A DNA stretch of 64,000 nucleotides from Massilia yuzhufengensis (GTDB taxonomy: Bacteria > Pseudomonadota > Gammaproteobacteria > Burkholderiales > Burkholderiaceae_D). Each line of letters starts with the position of its first letter. Position 1 is the stretch's first letter. Of this stretch, positions 11,386 to 20,866 are shown one piece after another. The stretch spans positions 124,001 through 188,000 of the forward strand of contig NZ_FOLD01000002.1 in assembly GCF_900112225.1 (NCBI RefSeq). The letters run 5' to 3'. The notes under the pieces were generated by a model that was given only the letters and a program-made list of their open reading frames with translations, ran no database searches and was not told where the DNA came from. Position numbers and translations under genes: made by a program.

Positions 11386-12087
11386 TTACGGCGCCGGTTG
11401 TTCGGTCGCCAGCGGCTTGCTGTGGCGGATGTCGCGGCCCTCGACCACGTAGATCACGTATTCGGCGATGTTCTTGGCATGGTCGCCGATGCGTTCGATG
11501 GCCTTGGCCACCCACAAGGTGTCCAGCGCCGATGAAATCGTGCGCGGGTCTTCCATCATGAAGGTGATCAGGTTGCGCAGGATGGTGCGGAACTCGTGGT
11601 CGATGCCTTCGTCGGCCGCGATCAGCTCGAGTGCCTGCTTGCCGTCCAGGCGCGCGAACGCATCCAGCGCATTGTGCAGCAGCTCGCAGGTGGCTTTCGC
11701 GATGGTCTTGATCATGTCGTAGTGGGCGAAGGTGCTGCCGCCGCGCTCGTACAGGCTCTTGGACGTGCGCGCGATCTTCGAGGCCTCGTCGCCGATGCGT
11801 TCGAGGTCGGTGATCACCTTGATGCTCGCCATCACGGTGCGCAAGTCGTTGGCGGTTGGCTGGCGGCGCACGATCAGGTGGCTGCAGGCGTCGTCGAGCT
11901 GCACTTCGAGCTGGTTGACGGCCTGGTCGTCGGCCATCACGCGGTCGGCGCGCGCCGAATCGCCCACGCGGAAGCATTCCAGCGCCGCCTCGAACTGGGT
12001 TTCCACCATGCCGCCCATGAGCAGCACCTTGGAACGGATGGCTTCGAGTTCCTGGTCATACTGCTTGGATGAATGCTCGCCTGTCAT
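11386..12087 (-). CDS. phoU: Phosphate signalling complex protein PhoU
   Basis: PhoU links the PstSCAB transporter to PhoR, keeping PhoR inactive when phosphate is ample. The 233-residue product has the two-repeat all-helical structure of the family. Typical stretches are KVLLMGGMVETQFEAALE in repeat one and a metal-binding E-R-I-G-D motif in each repeat (LERIGDEASKIA and IERIGDHAKNIAEY). It sits between pstB and phoB, the standard order. Confidence 0.97.
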   Translation of the reverse strand: MTGEHSSKQYDQELEAIRSKVLLMGGMVETQFEAALECFRVGDSARADRVMADDQAVNQLEVQLDDACSHLIVRRQPTANDLRTVMASIKVITDLERIGDEASKIARTSKSLYERGGSTFAHYDMIKTIAKATCELLHNALDAFARLDGKQALELIAADEGIDHEFRTILRNLITFMMEDPRTISSALDTLWVAKAIERIGDHAKNIAEYVIYVVEGRDIRHSKPLATEQPAP

Positions 12088-12125
12088 TACTGCTCTCCAA
12101 AGTCTGTAGTGTTGTTATTGCGTGA

Positions 12126-12923
12126 TCAGCCGAAACGACCGGTAATGTAATCCTGGGTTTCTTTCTTGGCCGGATTCATGAAGATCTGGTCAGTCTCGCC
12201 GAATTCCACCAGCTCGCCAAGGTACATATAGGCGGTGTAGTCGGAGCAACGCGCGGCCTGCTGCATATTGTGGGTCACGATGGTGATCGTGTAATCCTGC
12301 TTCAGTTCGCTGATCAGCTCTTCGATCTTGGCGGTCGAGATCGGGTCCAGCGCCGAGGTCGGCTCGTCGAGCAGCAGCACGTCCGGCTTCACCGCCACGC
12401 CGCGCGCGATGCACAGGCGCTGCTGCTGGCCGCCCGACAGCGACAGGCCGCTCTTGTTGAGCTTATCCTTGGCTTCTTCCCACAGCGCCGCCTTTTTCAG
12501 CGCCCATTCCACACGCTCGTCCATCTCGCCCTTGGACAGGTTTTCGTACAGGCGCACGCCGAAGGCGATGTTGTCGTAGATCGACATCGGGAACGGGGTC
12601 GGCTTCTGGAACACCATGCCGACCTTGGCGCGCAGCATGTTGACGTCGACACCCGGCTCCAGGATATTGCGGCCGCGGTACATGATCGAGCCTTCGGCGC
12701 GCTGGCCCGGATATAAATCGTACATGCGGTTCAGGGTGCGCAGCAGGGTCGACTTGCCGCATCCCGACGGGCCGATGAAGGCCGTCACCTGCTTGTCGTG
12801 GACGTCGAGCGACACATTCTTCAGGCTCTGCGTCTTACCGTAGAAGAAGTTCAGGCCCTCGATCTCGATGGTCTTGGTCTTGGCAGCGCCAGCGGCCGGG
12901 TTGGACATGAGTTGGTTCATCAC
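12126..12923 (-). CDS. pstB: Phosphate ABC transporter ATP-binding protein
   Basis: The ATPase of the high-affinity phosphate importer, 265 residues. Walker A is GPSGCGKST, the Q-loop is in [15 protein letters not shown], the signature is LSGGQQQRL, Walker B with the catalytic Glu is [11 protein letters not shown], and the switch His is in [10 protein letters not shown]. The family-typical C-terminus (YITGRFG) is present. The first 15 residues ([15 protein letters not shown]) are variable, so the exact start could be the second or third Met. Confidence 0.98.
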   Translation of the reverse strand: MMNQLMSNPAAGAAKTKTIEIEGLNFFYGKTQSLKNVSLDVHDKQVTAFIGPSGCGKSTLLRTLNRMYDLYPGQRAEGSIMYRGRNILEPGVDVNMLRAKVGMVFQKPTPFPMSIYDNIAFGVRLYENLSKGEMDERVEWALKKAALWEEAKDKLNKSGLSLSGGQQQRLCIARGVAVKPDVLLLDEPTSALDPISTAKIEELISELKQDYTITIVTHNMQQAARCSDYTAYMYLGELVEFGETDQIFMNPAKKETQDYITGRFG

Positions 12924-12938
12924 TGTTATCTAGGTAAA

Positions 12939-13796
12939 TTAACGTGGAGTTTTCTGGCTGAACAGGGTGCGCGACACGATGTTGAGCATGAGCACGGTGA
13001 AGGTGACCAGCAGCGCGCCGCCCCAGGCCAGCGAACGCCAGTCGTCGTAAGGGCTCATCGCGAACTGGTAGATCACGACCGGCAGGTTGGCCATCGGCGA
13101 AGTCATGTCGTTGCTGTAGAACTGGTTGTTCAGCGCGGTGAACAGCAGCGGCGCGGTCTCGCCCGACACCCGGGCCACGGCCAGCAGCACGCCGGTGATT
13201 ACGCCGGCCTTGACGGCGCGCAGGCGCACCAGCATCGCCACTTTCCAGTGCGGGGCGCCGAGCGCGTAGGCCGCCTCGAGCAGGCTGGTGGGCACCAGGC
13301 GCAGCATATTGTCGGTGGTGCGCACCACCACCGGCACCGCGATCAGCGACAGCGCGATCGAACCCGCGAAACCCGAGAAATTGCCGGTCTTCGTCACATA
13401 CAGGGCGTACACGAACACGCCGATCACGATCGAGGGCGCCGACAGCATGATGTCGGTCACAAAACGGGTCACCTGGGCGAACCGGTTGTTCTCGCCGTAT
13501 TCGGCCAGGTAGATGCCGGCCAGGATGCCGACCGGGGTGCTGACCAGGGTCGACAGGCCGACCATCATCAGGCTGCCGACGATGGCGTTGCGCAAGCCGC
13601 CCGGGCTGCCCGGGGCCGGGGTGTCGCCCGTGAACATGCTCAGCGACAGGGCGCCGAAGCCGTTGATGAGCAGCGTGGCCAGGATCCAGGCCAGGAAGGC
13701 CAGGCCGACGCCCATCGCCGACACCGACAGCACGATGCCGATCCGGTGGGCCAGCAGGCGCCTGCGGTAGACGGGGTTCTTGACTGGGTTATCCAT
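12939..13796 (-). CDS. pstA: Phosphate ABC transporter permease PstA
   Basis: One of the two membrane subunits of the Pst importer, 285 residues with about six transmembrane helices. The coupling-helix (EAA-like) region is LLEAAYALGAPHWKVAMLVRL. Its ATG overlaps the pstC stop and it ends 15 bases before pstB, so the subunits are translated together. Confidence 0.97.
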   Translation of the reverse strand: MDNPVKNPVYRRRLLAHRIGIVLSVSAMGVGLAFLAWILATLLINGFGALSLSMFTGDTPAPGSPGGLRNAIVGSLMMVGLSTLVSTPVGILAGIYLAEYGENNRFAQVTRFVTDIMLSAPSIVIGVFVYALYVTKTGNFSGFAGSIALSLIAVPVVVRTTDNMLRLVPTSLLEAAYALGAPHWKVAMLVRLRAVKAGVITGVLLAVARVSGETAPLLFTALNNQFYSNDMTSPMANLPVVIYQFAMSPYDDWRSLAWGGALLVTFTVLMLNIVSRTLFSQKTPR

Positions 13797-14821
13797 TACT
13801 TGGTTCCTTCCTTGCGGGACATACCGGCCAGCATCAGCTTGGCTGCCGACAGCACGATGAAGGTGATGGCGAACAGGATCAGGCCGAGCGCATACAGCGA
13901 CGACGAGTGCAGCGGCGTGGTGGCTTCGTTGAATTCATTGGCCAGGGTCGAGGAAATCGAGTTACCGGCCGAGAACAGCGACCAGGACAGCCCGTGGGCG
14001 TTACCGATCAGGAAGGTCACGGCCATGGTCTCGCCCAGCGCGCGGCCCAGGCCCAGCATGACGCCGCCGACCACGCCGTTGCGGGTGTAGGGCAGCACGA
14101 CCTTGCGCACCACTTCCCACTTGGTGCAGCCCAGGCCATACGCGGATTCCTTCAGCACGGTCGGGACGATCTCGAACACGTCGCGCATGACGGAGGCGAT
14201 GAAGGGGATGATCATGATCGCCAGGATCAGGCCGGCGGTCAGGATGCCGATGCCCATCATCGGGCCCTGGAACAGCTGGCCGATCACCGGGACCTGGCCG
14301 AGGGTGCTTTTCAGCAGCGGCTGCACATGGTCGGCGAACAGCGGCGCGAACACGAAGAAGCCCCACATGCCGTAGATGATCGAGGGTACGCCGGCCAGTA
14401 GCTCGACCGCGGTGCCCAGCGGGCGGCGCAGCCAGGCCGGACAGATCTCGGTGAGGAACAGAGCGATGCCGAAGCTGATCGGGAAGGCGACACTGAGGGC
14501 GATGATCGAGGTGGCCAGCGTGCCCCAGATCGCGATCATGGCGCCGAACTTGTCGCCCACCGGATCCCATTCGACGGTGGTGATGAAGCCGAGGCCGAAT
14601 TCGCGGAAGGCCGGGGCTGCGCCGATGGCGAGCGAAACAATGATCCCGACCAGCACCAGCAGCACCGAGGCGGCGAACAGCAGGGTCACTTTGTGGAACA
14701 GGAAGTCCTGGATGCGCTGGTTGCGCATGGTGTTGCGCAGGGCGGCGTGCTGGCGGGCATCGGCCTCGATATCGGCCTGGCTGGCCAGCTTATCGAGTGG
14801 TACGGAGGCGTGTGCGCTCAT
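13796..14821 (-). CDS. pstC: Phosphate ABC transporter permease PstC
   Basis: The second Pst membrane subunit, 341 residues. After a polar N-terminus of about 45 residues there is a transmembrane helix ([20 protein letters not shown]) and then at least five more. The coupling region is [21 protein letters not shown]. The N-terminal extension is typical of PstC as against PstA. It is separated from pstS by 83 bases that contain a hairpin. Confidence 0.97.
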   Translation of the reverse strand: MSAHASVPLDKLASQADIEADARQHAALRNTMRNQRIQDFLFHKVTLLFAASVLLVLVGIIVSLAIGAAPAFREFGLGFITTVEWDPVGDKFGAMIAIWGTLATSIIALSVAFPISFGIALFLTEICPAWLRRPLGTAVELLAGVPSIIYGMWGFFVFAPLFADHVQPLLKSTLGQVPVIGQLFQGPMMGIGILTAGLILAIMIIPFIASVMRDVFEIVPTVLKESAYGLGCTKWEVVRKVVLPYTRNGVVGGVMLGLGRALGETMAVTFLIGNAHGLSWSLFSAGNSISSTLANEFNEATTPLHSSSLYALGLILFAITFIVLSAAKLMLAGMSRKEGTK

Positions 14822-14851
14822 GGTTTTTTGTCAATCATTCTGGCGAACGGA

Positions 14852-14883
14852 AGGGCCGATGCATGATGAACGCAGCCGGCCCT
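14852..14883 (-). terminator. Attenuator-like hairpin between pstS and pstC
   Basis: AGGGCCG (14852-14858) pairs with CGGCCCT (14877-14883) in the 83-base pstS-pstC gap, with no strong T-run after it. Such hairpins often lower expression of transporter membrane parts relative to the binding protein. That role is an inference here. Confidence 0.4.
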
Positions 14884-14904
14884 GTCCTGTGCAGTGGGGG
14901 TGGA

Positions 14905-15942
14905 TTACCAGAGCGCCTTGCCGGCGGCATCCTTCACGTTGGCGCGCCAGGCATCCTGCACCAGCTTGGTGACGGTGTCCGGCATCGGCACGTAGTCCAG
15001 CTCGCTTGCTGCGGCGTCGCCGTTTTTATAGGCCCAGTCGAAGAACTTCAGCACTTCCTTGCCCTTGACGCCATCGGCCTGGCTCTTGTGCAGCAGGATG
15101 TAGCTGGCGCCGGTGATCGGCCAGCTGGCCTTTCCCGCCTGGTTGGTCAGCACCACGGCAAAGCCCGGGGTACCGGCCCAGTTGGCCTTGGCGGCGGCGG
15201 CCATGAAGCCGTCGTCGCTTGGCTGCAGGAAGGCGCCATCCTTGTTCTGGAGCTGGGTGTGCTGCATGCGGTTTTTCTTGGAATAGGCCCACTCGACATA
15301 GCCGATCGCGCCCTTGATGCGCTGGACGTTGGAGGCCACGCCTTCGTTGCCCTTGCCGCCCACGCCCACCGCCCACTTGACGGTGGTGCCGGCGCCGACC
15401 TTGGTCTTCCATTCGGGGCTGGTCTGCGACAGGTAATCGGTCCACAGGAAGGACGTGCCAGACGAATCGGCGCGGTGCACGACGGTGATGTCGGTGGCCG
15501 GCAGCTTGATGCCCGGGTTCAGGGCGGCGATCTGCGGCGCATTCCACATCGTGATCTTGCCCAGGAAGATGTCGGCGAGGACGGCGCCGGTCAGCTTGAG
15601 CTGGCCCGGGGTGGTGCCCGGCAGGTTGATCACCGGAACCACGCCGCCCATGATGGCGGGGAACTGGAACAGGCCGGCGGCAGCCAGCTCGGCGGCCGGC
15701 AGCGGCATGTCGGAGGCGCCGAAATCGACGGTCCTGGCCTTGATCTGCTTGATGCCCGCGCCCGAACCGACCGACTGGTAATTCATGCCGTTGCCGGACG
15801 TGGCCTTGTACATCTCGGCCCATTTGGCGTAGATCGGATACGGGAAGGTCGCACCGGCGCCGGTGATGTTGGCAGCCTGGGAAGCGGCGGAGAAGCTGGC
15901 GGCGGCGATGGCGATGGAGACAAACAGGTGCTTCATGCGCAT
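14905..15942 (-). CDS. pstS: Phosphate-binding periplasmic protein PstS
   Basis: The periplasmic receptor of the Pst importer, 345 residues. A signal peptide is visible (basic MRMKH, hydrophobic core, cleavage near ASQA/ANITG). The mature N-terminus ITGAGATFPYPIYAKW, the GSGAGIKQI loop and the DFGASDMPL and DSSGTSFLWTDYL segments are the phosphate-binding regions of the family. First gene of the operon, 67 bases downstream of the Pho box. Confidence 0.98.
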   Translation of the reverse strand: MRMKHLFVSIAIAAASFSAASQAANITGAGATFPYPIYAKWAEMYKATSGNGMNYQSVGSGAGIKQIKARTVDFGASDMPLPAAELAAAGLFQFPAIMGGVVPVINLPGTTPGQLKLTGAVLADIFLGKITMWNAPQIAALNPGIKLPATDITVVHRADSSGTSFLWTDYLSQTSPEWKTKVGAGTTVKWAVGVGGKGNEGVASNVQRIKGAIGYVEWAYSKKNRMQHTQLQNKDGAFLQPSDDGFMAAAAKANWAGTPGFAVVLTNQAGKASWPITGASYILLHKSQADGVKGKEVLKFFDWAYKNGDAAASELDYVPMPDTVTKLVQDAWRANVKDAAGKALW

Positions 15943-16008
15943 GATGGATCCTTAAAGAGGCTCGGGCGGGGCCCGGTTCATTGACGCTGCGAAGTCTACT
16001 GGCCGATT

Positions 16009-16026
16009 ATGACAAGTTCATGACAG
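16009..16026 (-). promoter_or_regulatory. Pho box upstream of pstS
   Basis: On the minus strand the site reads CTGTCATGAACTTGTCAT: two 7-base direct repeats (CTGTCAT and TTGTCAT) with a 4-base spacer, one mismatch from the PhoB consensus. It lies 67 bases from the pstS start, with a possible -10 (TAGACT) about 11 bases downstream of the box. It predicts induction of the whole pst-pho operon under phosphate starvation. Confidence 0.88.
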
Positions 16027-16262
16027 ATGTAATAATTCGGGAATCGGCGGGGAGTCGCGGGCGCAGCGGCGCTATCTTGGCGCAGTTTCCGGCCTTGCCG
16101 CACGCGATTGAAACGCGGGCTCCACGATCGTGCTGATGGGCACGCCTGGTATGAAAATAATCCCGCCCGCAGTGCCTTGGCTACCTTGTAAATACGAAGC
16201 AAGCTGCTAAGCTGAAATCGTCATCTTTCATAGGGAGGGGATGCTGAAAAGCGTTAACGTAT

Positions 16263-16379
16263 ATGTTCAGTGTTATGGTATTTGGCATACTTAGTGGCTT
16301 GGCTGGACTGGTCGCCTTCGAGATTTACCAGGAAGTGCGTGGCAGTAAGCAAAGCCTCACCGATCACTATCACGAATAG
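16263..16379 (+). CDS. Possible 38-residue single-helix membrane protein
   Basis: An open frame that begins MFSVMVFGILSG, continues as a hydrophobic helix of about 19 residues, then has a charged tail (EIYQEVRGSKQ) ending in DHYHE. It reads away from pstS. A bidirectional terminator lies 40 bases downstream, which suggests a transcript exists here. Against it, the purine-rich AGGGAGGGG at 16232-16240 is 22 bases upstream and better placed for a different ATG at 16241, which gives only 17 codons. The two frames overlap. The 534 bases between pstS and the PilZ gene hold nothing else that I would call coding. Confidence 0.35.
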   Translation: MFSVMVFGILSGLAGLVAFEIYQEVRGSKQSLTDHYHE

Positions 16380-16417
16380 TGCTGGCCCGGATCTCCGGGC
16401 CCATGTCATCAAGCGAC

Positions 16418-16450
16418 AAAACGGCGAGGCCCAAGGGCACTCGCCGTTTT
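16418..16450. terminator. Bidirectional terminator
   Basis: AAAACGGCGAG (16418-16428) pairs with CTCGCCGTTTT (16440-16450), giving a T-run on both strands. It closes the PilZ gene (minus) and any transcript of the small frame at 16263 (plus). A second hairpin (GGCCCGG 16384-16390 with CCGGGCC 16395-16401) lies just before it. Confidence 0.8.
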
Positions 16451-16476
16451 GCATTGCGCCGCCCTGCCCTTCCGGG

Positions 16477-16797
16477 TCAGCGCAGGAAGCGCGCCACCGC
16501 CGTCATCGCCGACAGTTCCAGGTTCAGGAACTGGAAGCCCACCTTGAACTCGCCGCCGCTGAAGATGCAGTACAAGGCCTTGGCGCGCGCCGTGACCGGC
16601 ACCAGCTTGCCCTCGACCAGCAGGTCGAAACTGACCTGGCCGGCCTGGCCGACCAGCAGCGGGTCCGGCAGGCTGATGCTCACGCCATTGGCGCCCAGGT
16701 CGCTGGTGCGGCCGCTGGCAGGGGGCTGGCCCTCCATGAGCACCCTGGCGCGGGTACGCAGCACCTTGCGTTCGGATTTTCTTTGTTCTGCAAACAC
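16477..16797 (-). CDS. PilZ domain protein (c-di-GMP receptor)
   Basis: A stand-alone PilZ domain of 106 residues. The N-terminal arginine motif is present (RKSERKVLRTRARV) and the second c-di-GMP motif reads DLGANGVSISLP, matching D/N-x-S-x-x-G except that the Ser position is Gly. Binding is therefore likely but may be weakened. It lies 59 bases after radA on the same strand. The window also codes for several GGDEF/EAL proteins, so it may be one of their readouts, which cannot be shown from sequence. Confidence 0.88.
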   Translation of the reverse strand: MFAEQRKSERKVLRTRARVLMEGQPPASGRTSDLGANGVSISLPDPLLVGQAGQVSFDLLVEGKLVPVTARAKALYCIFSGGEFKVGFQFLNLELSAMTAVARFLR

Positions 16798-16856
16798 GTG
16801 TTATACCAATCGATCAGGAGATGAAACAGGCGGCATGACAGGAGCGGGACGGCGCA

Positions 16857-18233
16857 TCAGTCCAACTCGCGCAGCTTGGTGAAGGCTTCGTCGATACGCT
16901 CGACCGCGACGATGGTCATGCCTTCGATCTTCTGCTTCGGCACATTGGCCTTGGGGATCATGGCGATCGAGAAGCCGAGCTTGGCCGCTTCCTTCAGGCG
17001 CTCCTGGCCGCGCGGGGCCGGACGGATCTCGCCGGCCAGGCCGACTTCGCCGAACACCACCAGCCCGCGCGGCAGCGGCTTGCTGCGCATCGACGAATTT
17101 ATCGCCAGCAGCACGGCCAGGTCGGCCGCCGGCTCGGTGATCTTGACGCCGCCCACCGCATTGATGAACACGTCCTGGTCGAAGGCGGCGATGCCGGCAT
17201 GGCGGTGCAGCACCGCCAGCAGCATCGCCAGCCGGTTCTGCTCCAGGCCCACCGACAGGCGGCGCGCGTTGGGCAGGTGGCTGGCGTCGACCAGGGCCTG
17301 GATTTCCACCAGCAAGGGCCGCGTCCCCTCCTGCGTCACCATCACGCAGGAACCCGGCACCTGGTTGTCGTGCTGCGACAGGAACAGCGCCGACGGGTTG
17401 GACACCCCTTTCAGGCCTTTTTCGGTCATCGCGAACACGCCCAGCTCGTTCACCGCGCCGAAACGGTTCTTGATGGCGCGCACCAGGCGGAAGCTGCTCT
17501 GGGTGTCGCCCTCGAAGTAGAGCACGGTGTCGACGATGTGCTCGAGCACGCGCGGGCCGGCCAGTGCACCCTCCTTCGTCACGTGGCCCACCAGGATGAT
17601 GGTCACGCCGGTCTGCTTGGCCAGGCGGGTGAGCTGGGCCGCGCATTCGCGCACCTGGGCCACCGAACCGGGGGCGGAGGTCAGCGCGTCGGAATACAGG
17701 GTCTGGATCGAGTCGATCACCGCCACTTCGGGCTTCAGGTCGGCCAGCGTGCCGAGGATTTTCTCGAGCTGGATCTCGGCCTGGAAGTTCAGGTCGGACG
17801 AATCGACCGACAGGCGGCGCGCGCGCAGCGCGATCTGGGCGCCGGATTCCTCGCCCGACACGTAGAGCGTGTTGCGGGTGGCGGCCAGGTTGGCCAGCGC
17901 CTGCAGCAGCAGGGTCGACTTGCCTATGCCGGGGTCGCCGCCGATCAGCACCACGCCGCCAGCCACCAGGCCGCCGCCCAGCACCCGGTCGAATTCCTCG
18001 ATGCCGGTGCCGAAGCGCGGCACGTCGAGGGCGTCGATGTCCTTGAGCGAGAGCACCGGCGCGGTCTGGGCCAGGCTTTTATGCTGGGTCTGCGACATGC
18101 GGTTGACGCCGCCCGTCTCGACCACGGTTTCGACCAGCGTGTTCCAGGCCTTGCAGTCGGGGCACTGCCCGGCCCAGCGGCTGGTGGTGGCGCCGCACTC
18201 GCTGCAGGTGAAAGCGGTTCTTGCCTTAGCCAT
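16857..18233 (-). CDS. radA: DNA repair protein RadA (Sms)
   Basis: RadA is a RecA-like branch-migration ATPase acting in homologous recombination. The 458-residue product has the N-terminal zinc finger (Cys10, Cys13, Cys24, Cys27), Walker A GGDPGIGKST, the RadA-specific KNRFG motif in RAIKNRFGAVNELGVF, and a Lon-like C-terminal domain. I chose the ATG at 18233 (MAKARTAFTCSECG) with GGGA just upstream; a TTG seven codons earlier is possible. The start overlaps the end of alr by 8 bases. Confidence 0.97.
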   Translation of the reverse strand: MAKARTAFTCSECGATTSRWAGQCPDCKAWNTLVETVVETGGVNRMSQTQHKSLAQTAPVLSLKDIDALDVPRFGTGIEEFDRVLGGGLVAGGVVLIGGDPGIGKSTLLLQALANLAATRNTLYVSGEESGAQIALRARRLSVDSSDLNFQAEIQLEKILGTLADLKPEVAVIDSIQTLYSDALTSAPGSVAQVRECAAQLTRLAKQTGVTIILVGHVTKEGALAGPRVLEHIVDTVLYFEGDTQSSFRLVRAIKNRFGAVNELGVFAMTEKGLKGVSNPSALFLSQHDNQVPGSCVMVTQEGTRPLLVEIQALVDASHLPNARRLSVGLEQNRLAMLLAVLHRHAGIAAFDQDVFINAVGGVKITEPAADLAVLLAINSSMRSKPLPRGLVVFGEVGLAGEIRPAPRGQERLKEAAKLGFSIAMIPKANVPKQKIEGMTIVAVERIDEAFTKLRELD

Positions 18234-19338
18234 CGGTTCCCATTCTTCCTTCAAGTACGCGCACCCGGCCTGCCAGTGCGCACATCAGTTCATAGCCGAT
18301 CGTGCCGGCGCTGTGCGCCACTTCGTCGATCGGCAGGCCGTCGCCCCACAGCAGCACCTTGCTGCCGATGCGCGCATTGCGGATCGGGGTGAGGTCGACC
18401 GTCATCATGTCCATCGAGACCCGCCCGACCAGGGTGGTGCGCACGCCGTCGACCACCACCGGGGTGCCGTGCGGCGCATGGCGCGGGTAGCCGTCGGCGT
18501 AACCGCAGGCCACCACCCCCACCGTCATCGGGCCGCTCGCTTCGAAGCGGCTGCCGTAGCCGACCGTGTCGCCGGCCTCGATCTGCTGGATGCCGATGAT
18601 CTCGGAGCGCAGGGTCATGGTCGGGCGCAGGCCATAGTCCAGTGCGCTGCGCCCGCCCGGGGTGCCGCCGTAGAGCATGACGCCCGGTCGCACCCAGTCG
18701 TTGGCCAGGCTGTCGCCCAGTTCGGCCTGGTGCAGCACGCCGCCGGAATTGGACAGGCTGCGCTCGCCCGCCAGGTCGCCCGCGCCGAACTGGAAGCGGC
18801 GCACCTGCTCGGCGATGGTCAGCCGCGGGTGCTCCAGCTCGTCGGCATTGGCGAAGTGGGTCATGTGGGTGATGTTGCGCACGCCCGGGATGGCGCGCAG
18901 GCGCTGGTAGGCCGCCGCGTATTCGTCGGGCCGGAAGCCGAGCCGGTTCATCCCGGTATTCATCTTCAGGTGCACGTCGATCGGGCGGTAGAGCTGGGTG
19001 TATTCCAGCATCTTGACCTGCTCTATATTGTGGACCGCGCTATTAATATTGTGTTCGGCCAGCAGCGGCACATCGGATGGGTCGAAAAACCCCTCCAGCA
19101 GCAGGACCGGGCGGCTCCAGCCGGCCTCGCGCAGGCGCACTGCGTTCTCGAGCTCGATCAGGGCCAGGCCGTCGGCGCCGGCGAAGCCGCGCATGGCGCG
19201 CTCGAGGCCATGGCCGTAGGCGTTGGCCTTGACCACCGCCCATATCCTGGCATGCGGCGCGCATGCGCGGGCACGGGCCAGGTTGTGCTGCATCGAGTCG
19301 AGGTGAATGGTGGCGGAAAGCGGGCGTGGCATCGTCAA
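18226..19338 (-). CDS. alr: Alanine racemase
   Basis: A fold-type III PLP enzyme that makes D-alanine for peptidoglycan. The 370-residue product has the PLP lysine Lys37 in VVKANAYGHG and the catalytic tyrosine Tyr261 in GDTVGYGSRF, plus the HMTHFANAD segment. Full length. The start could be Met1 or Met3 (MPRPLSATIHLDS). It is followed by radA and is divergent from lplT, a betaproteobacterial arrangement. Confidence 0.97.
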   Translation of the reverse strand: MTMPRPLSATIHLDSMQHNLARARACAPHARIWAVVKANAYGHGLERAMRGFAGADGLALIELENAVRLREAGWSRPVLLLEGFFDPSDVPLLAEHNINSAVHNIEQVKMLEYTQLYRPIDVHLKMNTGMNRLGFRPDEYAAAYQRLRAIPGVRNITHMTHFANADELEHPRLTIAEQVRRFQFGAGDLAGERSLSNSGGVLHQAELGDSLANDWVRPGVMLYGGTPGGRSALDYGLRPTMTLRSEIIGIQQIEAGDTVGYGSRFEASGPMTVGVVACGYADGYPRHAPHGTPVVVDGVRTTLVGRVSMDMMTVDLTPIRNARIGSKVLLWGDGLPIDEVAHSAGTIGYELMCALAGRVRVLEGRMGTDG

Positions 19339-19469
19339 AACCGGCGGTTTTCGAAAGGGTCTATTTTACCGGACAGGGCAAAACCGCGTCGCTGACAAGG
19401 CGCGTTTTCTTTTGGAGCGCGACCCATTCATGGTATAAAGCAACTCGGACCAGCTTTTACTCTTTTAGA

Positions 19470-20732
19470 ATGAACCGTGGTTTTTATACCATCATGGCGG
19501 CGCAGTTTTTCTCGTCGCTGGCAGACAATGCGCTCCTCTTTGTTGCGATCAGTCTGCTGACGTCGATGAATGCCCCGGCTTCGCTGACTCCGCTGCTGAA
19601 GCTTTCCTTCGTCCTCTTTTACGTGTTGCTGGCCGCCTTCGTGGGCGCCTTCGCCGATTCGCTGCCCAAGGGCCGCGTGATGTTCATCGCGAACATCGTC
19701 AAGGTGTTCGGCTGCGCGCTCATGTTCCTGTCGGTGCACCCGCTGCTGGCCTATGCCGTGGTGGGCTTCGGCGCAGCCGTCTATTCGCCGGCCAAGTACG
19801 GCATCCTGACCGAACTGCTGCCGCCTGAAAAACTCGTTCCCGCCAATGGCTGGATCGAAGGCCTGACCGTCATGTCGATCATCTTCGGCACCGTGATGGG
19901 CGGCACCCTGGTGAGCGAACGTGGCTCGGCCTGGCTCCTGAGTTTCGACTTGCCGGGCATTAGTACCGGCATCGACACCGGCGCCGAAGCGGCGATGGCG
20001 GTGGTGGTGGGCATCTACATCCTGGCCGCCCTGTTCAACCTGCGCATCCCCGACACCGGCGCGCGCTACGAGCACCAGGAGCGCAATCCTGCCAAGCTGA
20101 TCGCCGACTTCGCCAACTGCTCGGCCACCCTGTGGCGCGACAAGCTGGGCCAGATTTCGCTGGCCGTGACGACCCTGTTCTGGGGCGCCGGCGCCACCTT
20201 GCAATTCATCGTGCTGAAATGGGCCGAGCGCTCGCTGCACATGCCGCTCGATAAAGCCACCAACCTGATCGGCGTGGTCGCCATCGGCGTGGCGCTGGGC
20301 GCGGTCATGGCGGCGCGCATGATTCCGCTGCGCAAATCGCTCACCGTGATCCCGCTCGGGATCATCATGGGCCTGGTGGTGTGCAGCATGGTGTTCGTGA
20401 CCTCGGTGAACTTCGCCTACCCGCTGCTCACCCTCATCGGCTTCCTGTCGGGCTTCTTCGTGGTGCCAATGAACGCGCTGCTGCAGCACCGCGGCCACGT
20501 CTTGATGAGCGCGGGGCATTCGATCGCGGTGCAGAACTTCAACGAGAACCTGTCGATCCTGACCATGCTGGCCCTGTACGCCATCATGATCACCTTGAAC
20601 CTGGACCTGGATATCATCGTGGTCATGTTCGGGCTGTCGGTGGCGGGCATCATGTACTTCATCGGACGCCGCCATGCGGCGAACCAGCGCGAGCACGATT
20701 CGCTGGCGCTGATCGGCGAGCACAAGCACTGA
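19470..20732 (+). CDS. lplT: Lysophospholipid transporter LplT (MFS)
   Basis: An inner-membrane major-facilitator protein that flips lysophospholipids for re-acylation. The 420-residue product begins MNRGFYTIMAAQFFSSLADNA, as in LplT, and has about twelve hydrophobic segments. The frame is open further upstream, but the family N-terminus fixes the ATG at 19470. In enterobacteria it is linked to the acyltransferase aas; here it is alone and divergent from alr. It is followed by a palindromic repeat at 20781. Confidence 0.93.
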   Translation: MNRGFYTIMAAQFFSSLADNALLFVAISLLTSMNAPASLTPLLKLSFVLFYVLLAAFVGAFADSLPKGRVMFIANIVKVFGCALMFLSVHPLLAYAVVGFGAAVYSPAKYGILTELLPPEKLVPANGWIEGLTVMSIIFGTVMGGTLVSERGSAWLLSFDLPGISTGIDTGAEAAMAVVVGIYILAALFNLRIPDTGARYEHQERNPAKLIADFANCSATLWRDKLGQISLAVTTLFWGAGATLQFIVLKWAERSLHMPLDKATNLIGVVAIGVALGAVMAARMIPLRKSLTVIPLGIIMGLVVCSMVFVTSVNFAYPLLTLIGFLSGFFVVPMNALLQHRGHVLMSAGHSIAVQNFNENLSILTMLALYAIMITLNLDLDIIVVMFGLSVAGIMYFIGRRHAANQREHDSLALIGEHKH

Positions 20733-20780
20733 TACACGGCGCGTATCACAGGGCCGCAAACTGAATGTTTTACGTATTAC

Positions 20781-20866
20781 CGTAGGGTGGTCGGGTTCCC
20801 CGACCGCGCGTTCAAACAGTGCTTGCACCAGTTGAACGCGCGGTCGGCGGAGCCGACCACCCTACG
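20781..20866. repeat. GTAGGGTGG palindromic repeat, copy 1
   Basis: Begins CGTAGGGTGGTCGG and ends CCGACCACCCTACG. Between the ends a second inverted pair is visible (CCGACCGCGCGTTCAA and TTGAACGCGCGGTCGG), so it folds into one long stem with a loop of about 18 bases. It lies between the convergent genes lplT and the DUF1853 gene. The TAG stop of the latter (complement of 20862-20864) is part of the repeat. Confidence 0.9.

Noticed and set aside
15996-16202. 68-codon minus-strand frame in the pstS upstream region
   Set aside because: It contains the Pho box and promoter, has no ribosome site and no plausible protein features.
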